DNA of 40,884 bases. Source: a virus. The notes below the pieces were generated by a model that was not told the origin of the DNA, did not search any database, and saw only the letters and a program-made list of their open reading frames with translations. Made by a program: the position numbers and the translations under genes. The stretch spans positions 1 through 40,884 of the IMG/VR virus record IMGVR_UViG_3300005548_000153; one strand, 5' to 3'. Of this stretch, positions 31,946 to 37,983 are shown piece by piece (position 1 is the stretch's first letter; each line of letters begins with the position of its first letter).

Positions 31946-32259
31946 TGGGTAACTCCTGGAGTTGCAATTGGGGTGGCCGTCTGCTCTGTCGTCTTGGCCG
32001 TTTCTGTCTTGATGAGGCCCGAGGGCTCTTGCGTCTGCAGGGTATTTTCTACCTGCTTGAAAGCTTTGGTTTGCATGGCAGCATGGCCAACCTTGTCCAG
32101 GCTGGCGCCAATAATCTGAGCCACGTTGTAGGCCCAGCGAATGAAGAAGTTCGTCTGGCCTTCAGGGAGAGGGGGCATTGCGCTAATGACCGCGGCGAGG
32201 AACCAGCCGGCGGCGAGGTAGAGGATGACTACGGGGTGATCGAGGATGAACTTGATCAT
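31942..32259 (-). CDS. Membrane-anchored protein with long cytoplasmic tail
   Basis: The start at ATG 32259 overlaps the previous stop as ATGA and gives 105 residues. A hydrophobic segment (HPVVILYLAAGWFLAAVI, residues about 7-24) follows a short N-terminus. A helical region with Phe/Trp/Tyr comes next (TNFFIRWAYNVAQIIGASLDKVG), then a Thr/Glu-rich C-terminus. I do not recognise a defined family. In context (a run of envelope genes), it is a holin-group or anchoring protein candidate. Confidence 0.55.
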   Translation of the reverse strand: MIKFILDHPVVILYLAAGWFLAAVISAMPPLPEGQTNFFIRWAYNVAQIIGASLDKVGHAAMQTKAFKQVENTLQTQEPSGLIKTETAKTTEQTATPIATPGVTQ

Positions 32260-32576
32260 GCCGCCTCTCTTCGTGCCAGTTCCTCTGACACAAATCGAGA
32301 AGCCTCCCACACCATCATGTTGCGATTCCGCTTGCCATCTTCGGAACTCTTGGGGCCCTCAAAGCGCAAGCCGAACATCTCCGCGTACGGGAGTGGGTCG
32401 CGCAGTCTCGCCTGCTCATTGCGAGCGGCGATCGATTCTGCCAAGGTCAAATCTCTTACGCTCTCGCCTTCGACTACCCACGCAAGTGTGCAGTCCCTGT
32501 CGATACCTTTCAGGGCCTGCTTGCGCTTGATGTAATACTCGCGGCTCACGTTATAAATGCGGGAATTTATGTTCAT
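32256..32576 (-). CDS. Basic protein of unknown function
   Basis: The 106-residue protein starts at ATG 32576, which lacks a clear ribosome-binding site (CCCCGTCTCTT precedes it). Its stop overlaps the next gene as ATGA. It is mostly helical and charged (REYYIKRKQALKGIDRDC, LTLAESIAARNEQARLRDPLPYAEMFGLRFEG, and a C-terminal helix). No motif is recognised. The 183-base gap upstream (32577-32759) may hold a late promoter, and a short mRNA leader could explain the missing site. It is the first gene of the late group. Confidence 0.5.
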   Translation of the reverse strand: MNINSRIYNVSREYYIKRKQALKGIDRDCTLAWVVEGESVRDLTLAESIAARNEQARLRDPLPYAEMFGLRFEGPKSSEDGKRNRNMMVWEASRFVSEELARREAA

Positions 32577-32759
32577 AAGAGACGGGGATTCATTTTCACT
32601 GGGGAGCCTAACAATCGGTGCTAGGAACCGGGACTAAAAAACCGGGAGGACTGGCCCTTTACCTATCCCCCCGAATATGCCTAACTCTCTTGTAGGAGAA
32701 TCTGGTTCCCCTATGCTTTGTGTGCATGATGCATCAGGATCTGTGCAGAACCTAGCGAA
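32577..32759. other. Gap of 183 bases between early and late leftward genes
   Basis: No gene is seen. The stretch holds a direct repeat AACCGGGA (two copies, 10 bases apart) flanking a run of six A, and AT-rich stretches, but I could not pick a convincing -35/-10 pair or terminator. A late promoter is plausible here because the next gene lacks ATGA coupling to the one before. Confidence 0.4.
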
Positions 32760-33008
32760 TTATGCAGAAGGATTGTGGGCCACAACATTTCCTGCTTCGA
32801 TCATCTCGGCCTGAAGGAAAATCTGAGAAATGCTCAGTTTCATGGCTATGGAAAGCTCTTCTATCCTGTCGAGCTTCGGCGTAAACCTGCCATTCTCCAC
32901 CAGTGAGATGTAACAGCGATCAACGCCGGAACGCTTGGCAAGCTCCTTCTGCGTCATGTTGCGAGACTTCCGTGCTGCCCTCAGTGCGAGCCCGATGGGT
33001 ACTGTCAT
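32760..33008 (-). CDS. XRE-family helix-turn-helix regulator
   Basis: The 82-residue protein has a complete Cro/CI-type HTH (residues about 8-62: LALRAARKSRNMTQKELAKRSGVDRCYISLVENGRFTP), followed by a short hydrophobic tail. It has no cleavage or ligand domain. It overlaps the upstream gene by ATGA. It is the last gene before the late group, so it may regulate a late or middle promoter in the adjacent 183-base gap, or act as a Cro-like anti-repressor. It is the second of three small HTH proteins in the leftward arm. Confidence 0.75.
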   Translation of the reverse strand: MTVPIGLALRAARKSRNMTQKELAKRSGVDRCYISLVENGRFTPKLDRIEELSIAMKLSISQIFLQAEMIEAGNVVAHNPSA

Positions 33009-33319
33009 CGTATGACTCCTGGGCGAACCCGATCTCGATAACGAGTAAATGCAGCCTCAATCTCAAACTCCCTCTTCAGTTGCTCATCGGTGCAGGGCTT
33101 CAGCTTTACAGTTTTTTCCTGCGTAGCGGGGTTACGTTTACCCTTCGGTATTGCATCGCCACAAGCGATCAAGCAGTTGTTTGTTCCTGAAGTGCATACT
33201 TCGAACTGATGATGACTATCGATCCAAGTAGGGTCTTCAGCGTAAAGATTATGATTAACCCGACTCGTCTGCCCTAAAGCTGACCCCGCTAATAGCGCCA
33301 ACACGATCAGAGTTTTCAT
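33005..33319 (-). CDS. Exported small protein of unknown function
   Basis: The 104-residue protein starts with a signal peptide (MKTLIVLALLAGSALGQ) followed by TSRV. The mature region holds four cysteines (CTSGTNNCLIACGD and PCTDE) that could form two disulfides, and a charged C-terminus. No family is recognised. It may be a periplasmic effector or inhibitor expressed early, or an accessory lysogenic factor. Its ATG overlaps the preceding stop (ATGA). Confidence 0.6.
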   Translation of the reverse strand: MKTLIVLALLAGSALGQTSRVNHNLYAEDPTWIDSHHQFEVCTSGTNNCLIACGDAIPKGKRNPATQEKTVKLKPCTDEQLKREFEIEAAFTRYRDRVRPGVIR

Positions 33320-33516
33320 ATCGCCCTCAGCATGCGCTCGTGAAAGAAGTTGTCTCTCTCCTCGGCCGAGCGAATATCCGCCAGCCTGGATCTACGGGTG
33401 CCATCTTCCTTGGTCTGCTCCCATGCCTTGTTCGCATGAGCTCCGCAGTAGGCTCGGCCCTTGGTTCCCATACGGAGCGCGATCGATCCGCAATCAGTGC
33501 AAATTGTCGTCTTCAT
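33316..33516 (-). CDS. Small zinc-binding protein
   Basis: The 66-residue protein begins MKTTICTDCGSIALRMG, with a CxxC at residues 6-9, and a second Cys/His (YCGAHA) at 23-27. This gives a CxxC...CxxH zinc ribbon. A basic middle (KEDGTRRSRL) and a helical end follow. Similar short zinc proteins are common in phage early regions. The stop overlaps the next gene as ATGA, and an 18-base gap separates it from the RusA gene upstream. Confidence 0.6.
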   Translation of the reverse strand: MKTTICTDCGSIALRMGTKGRAYCGAHANKAWEQTKEDGTRRSRLADIRSAEERDNFFHERMLRAI

Positions 33517-33534
33517 GTGTTCCCTCCAAGGCAG

Positions 33535-33888
33535 TTACTTCACGGCACGTACAACAATTTCAGTTCTAGGGTTATCTCGATCTCTCTGCTTGCGGGCGTT
33601 CATCTCGATCACAGAGGAGTCCGTCTTCAGCACTCCGGCCTTCACCAGCGAGTCGATGACGCACTTGGCATAGTTGTCGACGTCGCCGCGGCTTCCATGG
33701 CCCTGATAGACCGTGTAGGCCACGAAATGGGTCTTCCCTTCAACCTGGCGCCCCATCGCATAGACCGAGACAGCATGCATCCAGTCCTTCGCCTGCGCGG
33801 TGACGTAGTGTCGGCCCATGCGCGTGTGCTTCACATAGTGATTCACTGTCGGTGGCTCGAGTGGGATGGTCAGCGAAAGCTCGATCAT
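33535..33888 (-). CDS. rusA: RusA-type Holliday junction resolvase
   Basis: At 117 residues this matches the E. coli/lambdoid RusA (120). The family signature is complete: N-terminal PTVNHY, then the metal-binding acid cluster GDVDNYAKCVIDSL with Asp69 and Asp71, and Asp90 in LKTDSSV. The three acids correspond to the catalytic Asp70, Asp72 and Asp91 of E. coli RusA. It cleaves four-way junctions during recombination or before packaging. It is encoded in the leftward arm, while the RecE-like gene is in the rightward arm. Confidence 0.95.
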   Translation of the reverse strand: MIELSLTIPLEPPTVNHYVKHTRMGRHYVTAQAKDWMHAVSVYAMGRQVEGKTHFVAYTVYQGHGSRGDVDNYAKCVIDSLVKAGVLKTDSSVIEMNARKQRDRDNPRTEIVVRAVK

Positions 33889-33891
33889 GCT

Positions 33892-34056
33892 TCACGCCCC
33901 GGCTCTTTGATAGCACACAGCGCGGAGCTTTCCTGAAAACCTGCCCCAATCGCCAGAATCGATCCGGCCTTGCGCTTCCTCTTTCGAGGAGTAGAGGAAA
34001 TCCCATGCAATATCACCCGGGGCTTCCGCCCATTCGATAACCCAGATCTCTTTCAC
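33892..34056 (-). CDS. Small acidic protein of unknown function
   Basis: Starting at GTG 34056 (behind GAGAGGA) gives a 54-residue protein beginning MKEIWVIEWAEAPGDIAWDF. The start overlaps the preceding stop as GTGA. It is rich in Trp and Ala, with a short Asp/Gly loop (IDSGDWGRFSG) and a small basic tail (YQRAGA). No family is recognised. The fold is probably a small alpha/beta unit. It lies between the zinc-ribbon micro-gene and RusA. Confidence 0.5.
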   Translation of the reverse strand: MKEIWVIEWAEAPGDIAWDFLYSSKEEAQGRIDSGDWGRFSGKLRAVCYQRAGA

Positions 34057-34178
34057 CGCGTCTTCCTCTCCACCACCGGTATGCTGCCCGAGCCGCCGCA
34101 TTTCTCGCACTGCTCAACAAGGCCTGTGGCGCACCAATCGCAGGGCACGAGGCTGTAGCTTGGCTTCTTACGCTTCAT
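34053..34178 (-). CDS. 41-residue zinc-ribbon micro-protein
   Basis: This gene starts at ATG 34178, overlapping the preceding stop as ATGA, and ends with TGA overlapping the next GTG start. The product begins MKRKKPSYSLVPCDWC, and the CDWC...CEKCGGSG arrangement (Cys13, Cys16, Cys24, Cys27) is a DnaJ-type zinc finger. The tail is basic (VVERKTR). It may act as a small DNA, RNA or chaperone-interaction module. The double overlap makes it a firm gene despite its size. Confidence 0.7.
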   Translation of the reverse strand: MKRKKPSYSLVPCDWCATGLVEQCEKCGGSGSIPVVERKTR

Positions 34179-34492
34179 CGGCTGTACGTGCTTTCCACGC
34201 GCTTGCCCGAATCATCGAACGAGGGGTTCACTGCGGCGAGAGGGCTGCGGCGCAAGGCTTCAGCGGCCGCCTCACGGTGCGCCTTATCGAGCACCTTCTT
34301 CTTCAGTCGGCGATCTTTCTCCAAGGCCTCATCTTCGAGGAAGAGCACGTGTTTGGGGCAATAAACAGAATCCGCCGCCGTCAGCTTCAGGCAATGGATG
34401 TCGGCATCTTCGTATACGCGCTTCTTGCCATTCCAAACCTTCTTTGACCCCAGTTTGTACATGCATCCGAAATTGCTCTTCATTGCGTTCAT
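34175..34492 (-). CDS. Small basic protein of unknown function
   Basis: The 105-residue protein starts MNAMKSNFGCMYKLGSKK and overlaps the upstream stop as ATGA. Its first half has several Cys and aromatic residues (CMYKLG, HCLKL, YCPKHV), possibly a Cys-rich metal site (Cys10, Cys34, Cys45, His48). From residue about 50 it becomes helical and basic (EDEALEKDRRLKKKVLDKAHREAAAEALRR), which suggests nucleic-acid contact. No family is recognised. Confidence 0.5.
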   Translation of the reverse strand: MNAMKSNFGCMYKLGSKKVWNGKKRVYEDADIHCLKLTAADSVYCPKHVLFLEDEALEKDRRLKKKVLDKAHREAAAEALRRSPLAAVNPSFDDSGKRVESTYSR

Positions 34493-34683
34493 GCCATCTC
34501 CTTCACTTTCTTGAAATTTCGAGACTCTGCCAAAAGAACGGTTACGCCATCCGGAGCCATATGCGACTGGCTAAATTGGCGATAAGGGATGTAACTGGCT
34601 TCTCTGCATCGATGCATGCCGGTCAAGCTAGCCAGATCCGCAACGAATGCTGACCACCCGCAGCGGCAGTAAGCGAAGACCAT
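34489..34683 (-). CDS. Small Cys-containing protein of unknown function
   Basis: I choose the ATG at 34683, which overlaps the previous stop as TGATG (64 residues); a GTG three bases upstream is equivalent. The protein begins MVFAYCRCGWSAFVADL and continues HRCREASYIPYRQFSQSHMAPDG. It has three cysteines (CRC, then C) and a helical end. The stop overlaps the following gene as ATGA. No recognised family; it could be a small zinc or structural protein. Confidence 0.45.
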   Translation of the reverse strand: MVFAYCRCGWSAFVADLASLTGMHRCREASYIPYRQFSQSHMAPDGVTVLLAESRNFKKVKEMA

Positions 34684-34943
34684 CACGCCGCCTCCTTCGA
34701 GAGAAACTTCTCTCTACGCTTGCGGGATAACCACTCTTCTTTTTGGGCGATCTTCACCAACTGCCAGACCGGAATGCCGAGGGCATTGGAGAACTTCTCG
34801 AGCGTTTCCAAGTGTGGGCTGCGCGCACCACTCTCGATCTTGTAAACGAGCGAGCGATTAAATCCTGCCATGTCCGCCAACTCCGGCCGACTCAGCCCTT
34901 TCAGTTCGCGGGCACGTTCTAAAACTTTTCCAATCGGTATCAT
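34683..34943 (-). CDS. XRE-family helix-turn-helix protein
   Basis: The 86-residue protein contains a clear Cro/CI HTH at residues about 5-62 (LERARELKGLSRPELADMAGFNRSLVYKIESGARSP), followed by a basic helical tail (KEEWLSRKRREKFLSKE). It has no other domain. It overlaps the preceding gene by ATGA. It may act as an auxiliary regulator of the leftward operon or bind DNA in replication. The presence of three HTH proteins in one operon suggests layered control. Confidence 0.75.
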   Translation of the reverse strand: MIPIGKVLERARELKGLSRPELADMAGFNRSLVYKIESGARSPHLETLEKFSNALGIPVWQLVKIAQKEEWLSRKRREKFLSKEAA

Positions 34944-35260
34944 GCTGCGCCTCTTGCTTTCTTGCGCTCTTCGTACTCCGCAAATATCTGAGCCATAGAG
35001 ACGTAGTTGTCTGGGTTTTCTTTCATGTCCTTGAGGTAGGCTGCATGCTCTTCCCGCATCTTGCGCTCACGAATGGCCTTTAGGCGCTCAGCCTTTCGTT
35101 CTCTCACTAGGTCAAGCAAGACGCCCATGTCGGGAATCTTGGCCTCGAATTCACCGCGACCGTTCTTCACCAGGCGATCAAGCACGTACAGGGTGTCGTA
35201 GTCTTCTGCGAATTCCTCACCTAACGCCTTCGAGTACGACTCCAGACGAACCGAATCCAT
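34940..35260 (-). CDS. Charged helical protein of unknown function
   Basis: I place the start at ATG 35260 (106 residues), because GGGGGGAAG stands just upstream, and earlier starts would lengthen the overlap with the replication gene to over 200 bases. It still overlaps that gene by 44 bases. The product begins MDSVRLESYSKALGEEFAED and is almost wholly charged helix (RERKAERLKAIRERKMREEHAAYLKDMKENPD), ending KKARGAA. It may be a coiled-coil loader or accessory protein for the replication initiator upstream, with which it overlaps. Confidence 0.6.
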   Translation of the reverse strand: MDSVRLESYSKALGEEFAEDYDTLYVLDRLVKNGRGEFEAKIPDMGVLLDLVRERKAERLKAIRERKMREEHAAYLKDMKENPDNYVSMAQIFAEYEERKKARGAA

Positions 35261-36068
35261 TACTTCCCCCCGCAATAGGGACATCTTGCTCAGGGCCAGC
35301 TTCAGCCCGTCTTGGCGCGACTGTGACACCGGCTTTTGCAAGCTCTTCGATCTGCTGTTCGTATCGGATATTCCCGCGACTCTGATTGCCTTGATGGGTT
35401 CCATAGGTTCCTCCCTTGATTTCGAATAGGCCTGTCCAACCACGCATGATCGATTGGTTGAGCACGTCGGACGGAGAATGCCCCTTGTTGCGAAGGTCCA
35501 TGAGATCCTTCACCGCGAGACTGCGCGCATGGTCGGTCATGGCCTTGCGGAGCTTCTTACGCATCTCCTCGTAGGCATCCCAGAGTGATCGATCGATCCA
35601 ATCAGGCAGGACGAAGGCGCTTGTCGCCACTTTTGTCTTTTTCTTATCTGCATCTGTATCTGTATCTGTATCTGTTCTAGCTGGGAGTTTGTCCGGAGAG
35701 TGTCCGGATTTTCTAGAGTACTCATCCCTATATTTCAGCAACTTAGGGATGCAGATTAGTAAGCGTTCTGCTGGCATTCTGCTTGTGAACTGTTTGAGTT
35801 CTGCTGAAGTTCTGCTTTCGATTAGCTTTAGTTCTGCTGAAGTTTCTGCAAACTTCTTGAATTTTCTGCTCGATGTATGACAGATCGTCGCCCATCTTTG
35901 CTCGCTGTGGACCAGCTCTGGAACCGCGGTGCAGTCTTTTTCCATCACCGAAGCGAAGTGCTCAAGAAGCAGCCAGTAGATGCCATAGGCTTCCGGTCCC
36001 ATAGCTTCAAGTAGGGTTGATAACCCCTGATCGTCATGAGCCATAGAGAGGTGCTTGAACCAGCGCAT
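35217..36068 (-). CDS. DUF4373-like replication initiator or helicase-loader candidate
   Basis: This 283-residue protein starts at ATG 36068, overlapping the HNH stop as TAATG. The N-terminal part (MRWFKHLSMAHDDQGLSTLL, then AMGPEAYGIYWLLLEHFA) is the signature of the Lin1244/DUF4373 winged-helix domain found in phage replication proteins. Residues about 60-105 contain a repeated AETSAELK segment. A linker (about 128-137) is made of alternating Thr-Asp pairs, coded by a hexanucleotide repeat. The C-terminal half (PDWIDRSLWDAYEEMRKKLRKA, DLMDLRNKGHSPSDVLNQSI) resembles DnaD/primosome parts. It probably starts or loads replication; DNA target unknown. Confidence 0.65.
   Translation of the reverse strand: MRWFKHLSMAHDDQGLSTLLEAMGPEAYGIYWLLLEHFASVMEKDCTAVPELVHSEQRWATICHTSSRKFKKFAETSAELKLIESRTSAELKQFTSRMPAERLLICIPKLLKYRDEYSRKSGHSPDKLPARTDTDTDTDADKKKTKVATSAFVLPDWIDRSLWDAYEEMRKKLRKAMTDHARSLAVKDLMDLRNKGHSPSDVLNQSIMRGWTGLFEIKGGTYGTHQGNQSRGNIRYEQQIEELAKAGVTVAPRRAEAGPEQDVPIAGGSNGFGSSGVVLEGVR
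35646..35675 (-). repeat. Hexanucleotide repeat coding for Thr-Asp pairs
   Basis: Four perfect ATCTGT units (35652-35675) and one imperfect unit (35646-35651) on the plus strand encode an alternating Thr-Asp linker in the replication protein. Slippage would change linker length by two residues per unit without breaking the frame. Confidence 0.85.
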
Positions 36069-36436
36069 TAGTCGCCCTCCAGCATCTCTTCGAGGTGAAG
36101 CGATGAGCCGACGCTTGGAGGTATCAGATAAGCCGTGCGCTTGCTGCCGCGCTCGCTATTGCAGAGTCCATGCACGGCGGCATTCTGCGGTAGGCCATCG
36201 ATGACAATGCGGTCATCGCGTTTTCCGCCAGACATACCGCGGCCATTCTCGTGGTCAAAGGTTGCCTGCTCAAGCCGCAGAGGGCGCCAGCAGATCGCGC
36301 ACATCCCGCCCTGCCGCTCGTGCATGACCTGAACGCGATGGCGGTACTCACGCCGACCCGCAGCGTTCTTGTTGCAGACTTCGCGACCGCCAGGGCCATT
36401 GGGATAGGAGATAGCTTCGGAGGTTTTGCGACCCAT
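36068..36436 (-). CDS. HNH endonuclease
   Basis: The 122-residue protein has a compact HNH signature: CAIC (46-49), DHENGRGMSGGKRDDR (Asp61, His62), Asn85, and HGLCNSERGSK (His89, Cys92). The Cys residues form the structural zinc site. It begins at ATG 36436 with AGAGG upstream. It does not carry a DNA-binding extension as the other HNH gene does, so it is more likely a phage nuclease (for example, acting with recombination or packaging) than a homing enzyme. Its position directly after the Cro-like gene makes it an early lytic gene. Confidence 0.85.
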   Translation of the reverse strand: MGRKTSEAISYPNGPGGREVCNKNAAGRREYRHRVQVMHERQGGMCAICWRPLRLEQATFDHENGRGMSGGKRDDRIVIDGLPQNAAVHGLCNSERGSKRTAYLIPPSVGSSLHLEEMLEGD

Positions 36437-36444
36437 AAGAGCCT

Positions 36445-36699
36445 CTAGGCTGCCTTTTTGGCCGTCCGCGACTTGGCCCGGGTCTTATAGTTGGCGAAAA
36501 TAATGTCGGATGGGCTGATAGACCCTAATCCAGAAGTCAACTTGCTGATTGCATTAGAGATACGGGTTGCTACGTCGGCGGAAGGGATATACTTCCCCAA
36601 TTCCACGTACCGGTAGTAGCTTCGATCGATCTTCGACTCCCTTGCAACCGAAGCCCCGGTGAGTTTGTGCTTCTTTCGTACCCTAACCAGCTTGTGCAT
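36445..36699 (-). CDS. Cro-like regulator (XRE HTH), first gene of the lytic arm
   Basis: The 84-residue protein holds a Cro/CI-type HTH in residues about 2-50 (VRVRKKHKLTGASVARESKI and DRSYYRYVELGKYIPS), then a short basic tail (KTRAKSRTAKKAA). It is transcribed away from the repressor gene across a 102-base divergent control region. GGGAG precedes the ATG. The layout (small HTH protein opposite a CI-like repressor) is that of cro in lambdoid phages. It likely lowers repressor synthesis and commits the phage to the lytic path. Confidence 0.75.
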   Translation of the reverse strand: MHKLVRVRKKHKLTGASVARESKIDRSYYRYVELGKYIPSADVATRISNAISKLTSGLGSISPSDIIFANYKTRAKSRTAKKAA

Positions 36700-36721
36700 C
36701 TATGGTTACTCCCATAGGTGG

Positions 36722-36750
36722 TTTATAGCACCACGTTGATTGTGGTGCAA
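36722..36750 (-). promoter_or_regulatory. Leftward lytic promoter
   Basis: On the minus strand, TTGCAC (36745-36750) and TATAAA (36722-36727) are separated by exactly 17 bases. The start of transcription would lie about 15 bases before the Cro-like ATG. The -10 is strong and the -35 weak. Confidence 0.65.
36728..36748. promoter_or_regulatory. Operator O1 in the lytic promoter
   Basis: GCACCAC-N7-GTGGTGC is a perfect 7-bp inverted repeat. It fills the spacer of the lytic promoter and touches its -35. The core ACCAC-N7-GTGGT recurs at 37997-38013. A half-site (CACCACAA) lies at 36777-36784, matching the TTGTGGTG at 36740-36747. It is the best candidate for repressor binding. Confidence 0.65.
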
Positions 36751-36766
36751 GCATTATTTTGCATTG

Positions 36767-36795
36767 TTGTGTCATACACCACAAGCGTGCATAAT
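36767..36795 (+). promoter_or_regulatory. Repressor promoter, giving a leaderless mRNA
   Basis: TTGTGT (36767-36772) and CATAAT (36790-36795) are 17 bases apart. The predicted transcription start is about 36802, exactly the A of the repressor ATG. No ribosome-binding site precedes that ATG. The CACCACAA half-site lies between the two elements. Confidence 0.6.
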
Positions 36796-36801
36796 CTAGG
36801 C

Positions 36802-37443
36802 ATGAATATCGTCGGGAAGAACGTCCACAAATACCGCAGTGCCCTGGGCCTATCGTTGGAAGAGCTCGGAAAATCAGCGGGTTGGGACAAAAAGAACCTT
36901 CACCGACTCGAACAAACCGGCTCAGGGTATTCAAATGACAGCATTACGCGTCTCGCGAAGGCATTAAATGTCAGTTTAGGAGCCTTATTCGATGAAACTG
37001 ACACTGTGGCTTATGGCCGCGTGGTCCCGATCGACTTCTATACGCCAGAGATGATTTCTAGGGACGAGCAAGGGAAAACTACTATCTTGCCGCCGGCGCT
37101 CCAGCTGGGTGGCACCAGCAATGTGCTGCTAACCGACGGTAGCTTCGCAGATGAGGCATTTGCCTTCACTGTGAACGATGACGCTATGAGGCCGGACCTG
37201 GCGCCCGGAGACGTCGTGATCGTAGATCCCAATGTCCAGCCAGAGCCAAATGATCTAGTTCTGGCGGTAATTTACAGATATTCCACAGGCAAATCCTCTT
37301 GCCTCGTTAGGCGCTTCGCGGAAAGAGCCAATGGATTCGAACTCCTACCCCACGATAATGCCTATGCTGCTGAAATCAATAAAGATAATAACATTGGGAT
37401 TATCGGAACAGTAGTAGAGCAGCGGCGCCAGCGGAGACGTTAG
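36802..37443 (+). CDS. CI-like repressor with an S24 domain lacking the catalytic dyad
   Basis: The 213-residue protein starts at ATG 36802. An XRE HTH is at residues about 6-55 (LSLEELGKSAGWDKKNLHRL). The C-terminal domain has LexA/CI S24 motifs: DDAMRPDLAPGDVVIVDP at 126-143, where the catalytic Ser would be Ala128, and LVRRF at 168-172, where the Lys would be Arg170. Both residues needed for self-cleavage are thus replaced, although the fold's dimerisation surface looks kept. It should repress the lytic and rightward promoters as a dimer. Without the dyad, RecA-triggered cleavage is not expected, so another inducer or an antirepressor is needed. The mRNA appears leaderless. Confidence 0.85.
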   Translation: MNIVGKNVHKYRSALGLSLEELGKSAGWDKKNLHRLEQTGSGYSNDSITRLAKALNVSLGALFDETDTVAYGRVVPIDFYTPEMISRDEQGKTTILPPALQLGGTSNVLLTDGSFADEAFAFTVNDDAMRPDLAPGDVVIVDPNVQPEPNDLVLAVIYRYSTGKSSCLVRRFAERANGFELLPHDNAYAAEINKDNNIGIIGTVVEQRRQRRR

Positions 37444-37616
37444 GGAGTTTTTTTGAGGGCCCTTGCGACGATCCCACAGGCCTTGGCCTGCTCAAGTGCT
37501 GCTTGACGAAGACATGCGGCATACGATATCCCTTTCTGCCTTGAGAGCCGGTCGATTATATCCAACTCGATATCGTTGACCCGCACCTGCAGTTTTGTGG
37601 TCCTGTTTGTCTTCAT
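37440..37616 (-). CDS. Ribbon-helix-helix micro-protein, convergent with the repressor
   Basis: This 58-residue protein is encoded on the strand opposite the repressor, and the two stop codons overlap by four bases. The ATG at 37616 follows AGAGAAAG. The product begins MKTNRTTKLQVRVNDIELDI and continues IDRLSRQKGISYAACLRQAA, a beta-strand then two helices as in Arc/CopG/MetJ proteins. It ends LKKTP. Such proteins bind operators as dimers of dimers; P22 Arc and Mnt are phage examples. It may regulate a promoter near the control region or act as an antirepressor switch, but its target is unknown. Antisense transcription through the repressor is another possibility. Confidence 0.7.
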   Translation of the reverse strand: MKTNRTTKLQVRVNDIELDIIDRLSRQKGISYAACLRQAALEQAKACGIVARALKKTP

Positions 37617-37743
37617 CTAAGAGAAAGTTGTAATGCAAATCCTTTCATAGCCCCTAAGTTGTATGTCTCGGAGGAGTCTAAGAGACGTACAAAGGCCCTA
37701 GTTATTGAACCGCTAGATGGTTTAGTAAGCCCTTGGAGTAGCA

Positions 37744-37950
37744 GTGCAAAAGAATGAATATCGTGAAGTTGTAAGCTCGCCCGTAATGATTCCCGCAAAC
37801 AAAAAAATACTGGACCACTTGGCAGATCCCGCCATAGGTTTCGTATTTGCTAACCTTCTACTTGCGAAGCATGAGTACCTGTCCAGCCTTGATTCTATTG
37901 GATTAAATGCCGCTATCGAGCGCATTATTCTCGACATGCACAAGCAATAA
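37744..37950 (+). CDS. Small protein of unknown function after the repressor
   Basis: The 68-residue product starts at GTG 37744, seven bases after GGAG. It runs MQKNEYREVVSSPVMIPANK, then a mostly helical body (KILDHLADPAIGFVFANLLLAKHEYLS, LDSIGLNAAIERIILDMHKQ). No cysteine, signal or membrane segment. It lies alone between the RHH gene and the rightward promoter. It could be a lysogeny-linked accessory. A minus-strand reading frame of 116 codons over the same bases has no ribosome-binding site. Confidence 0.55.
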   Translation: MQKNEYREVVSSPVMIPANKKILDHLADPAIGFVFANLLLAKHEYLSSLDSIGLNAAIERIILDMHKQ

Positions 37951-37983
37951 ACCCTGCCTAAAAATAATTGTAGAAAAATGTAA

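Noticed and set aside
35261-35443. Longer start for the charged helical protein
   Set aside because: It would overlap the replication gene by 227 bases, while the ATG at 35260 has a strong GGGGGGAAG signal.
35646-35675. Possible CRISPR-like repeat array
   Set aside because: The units are six bases with no spacers and lie inside a coding region; it is a simple tandem repeat.
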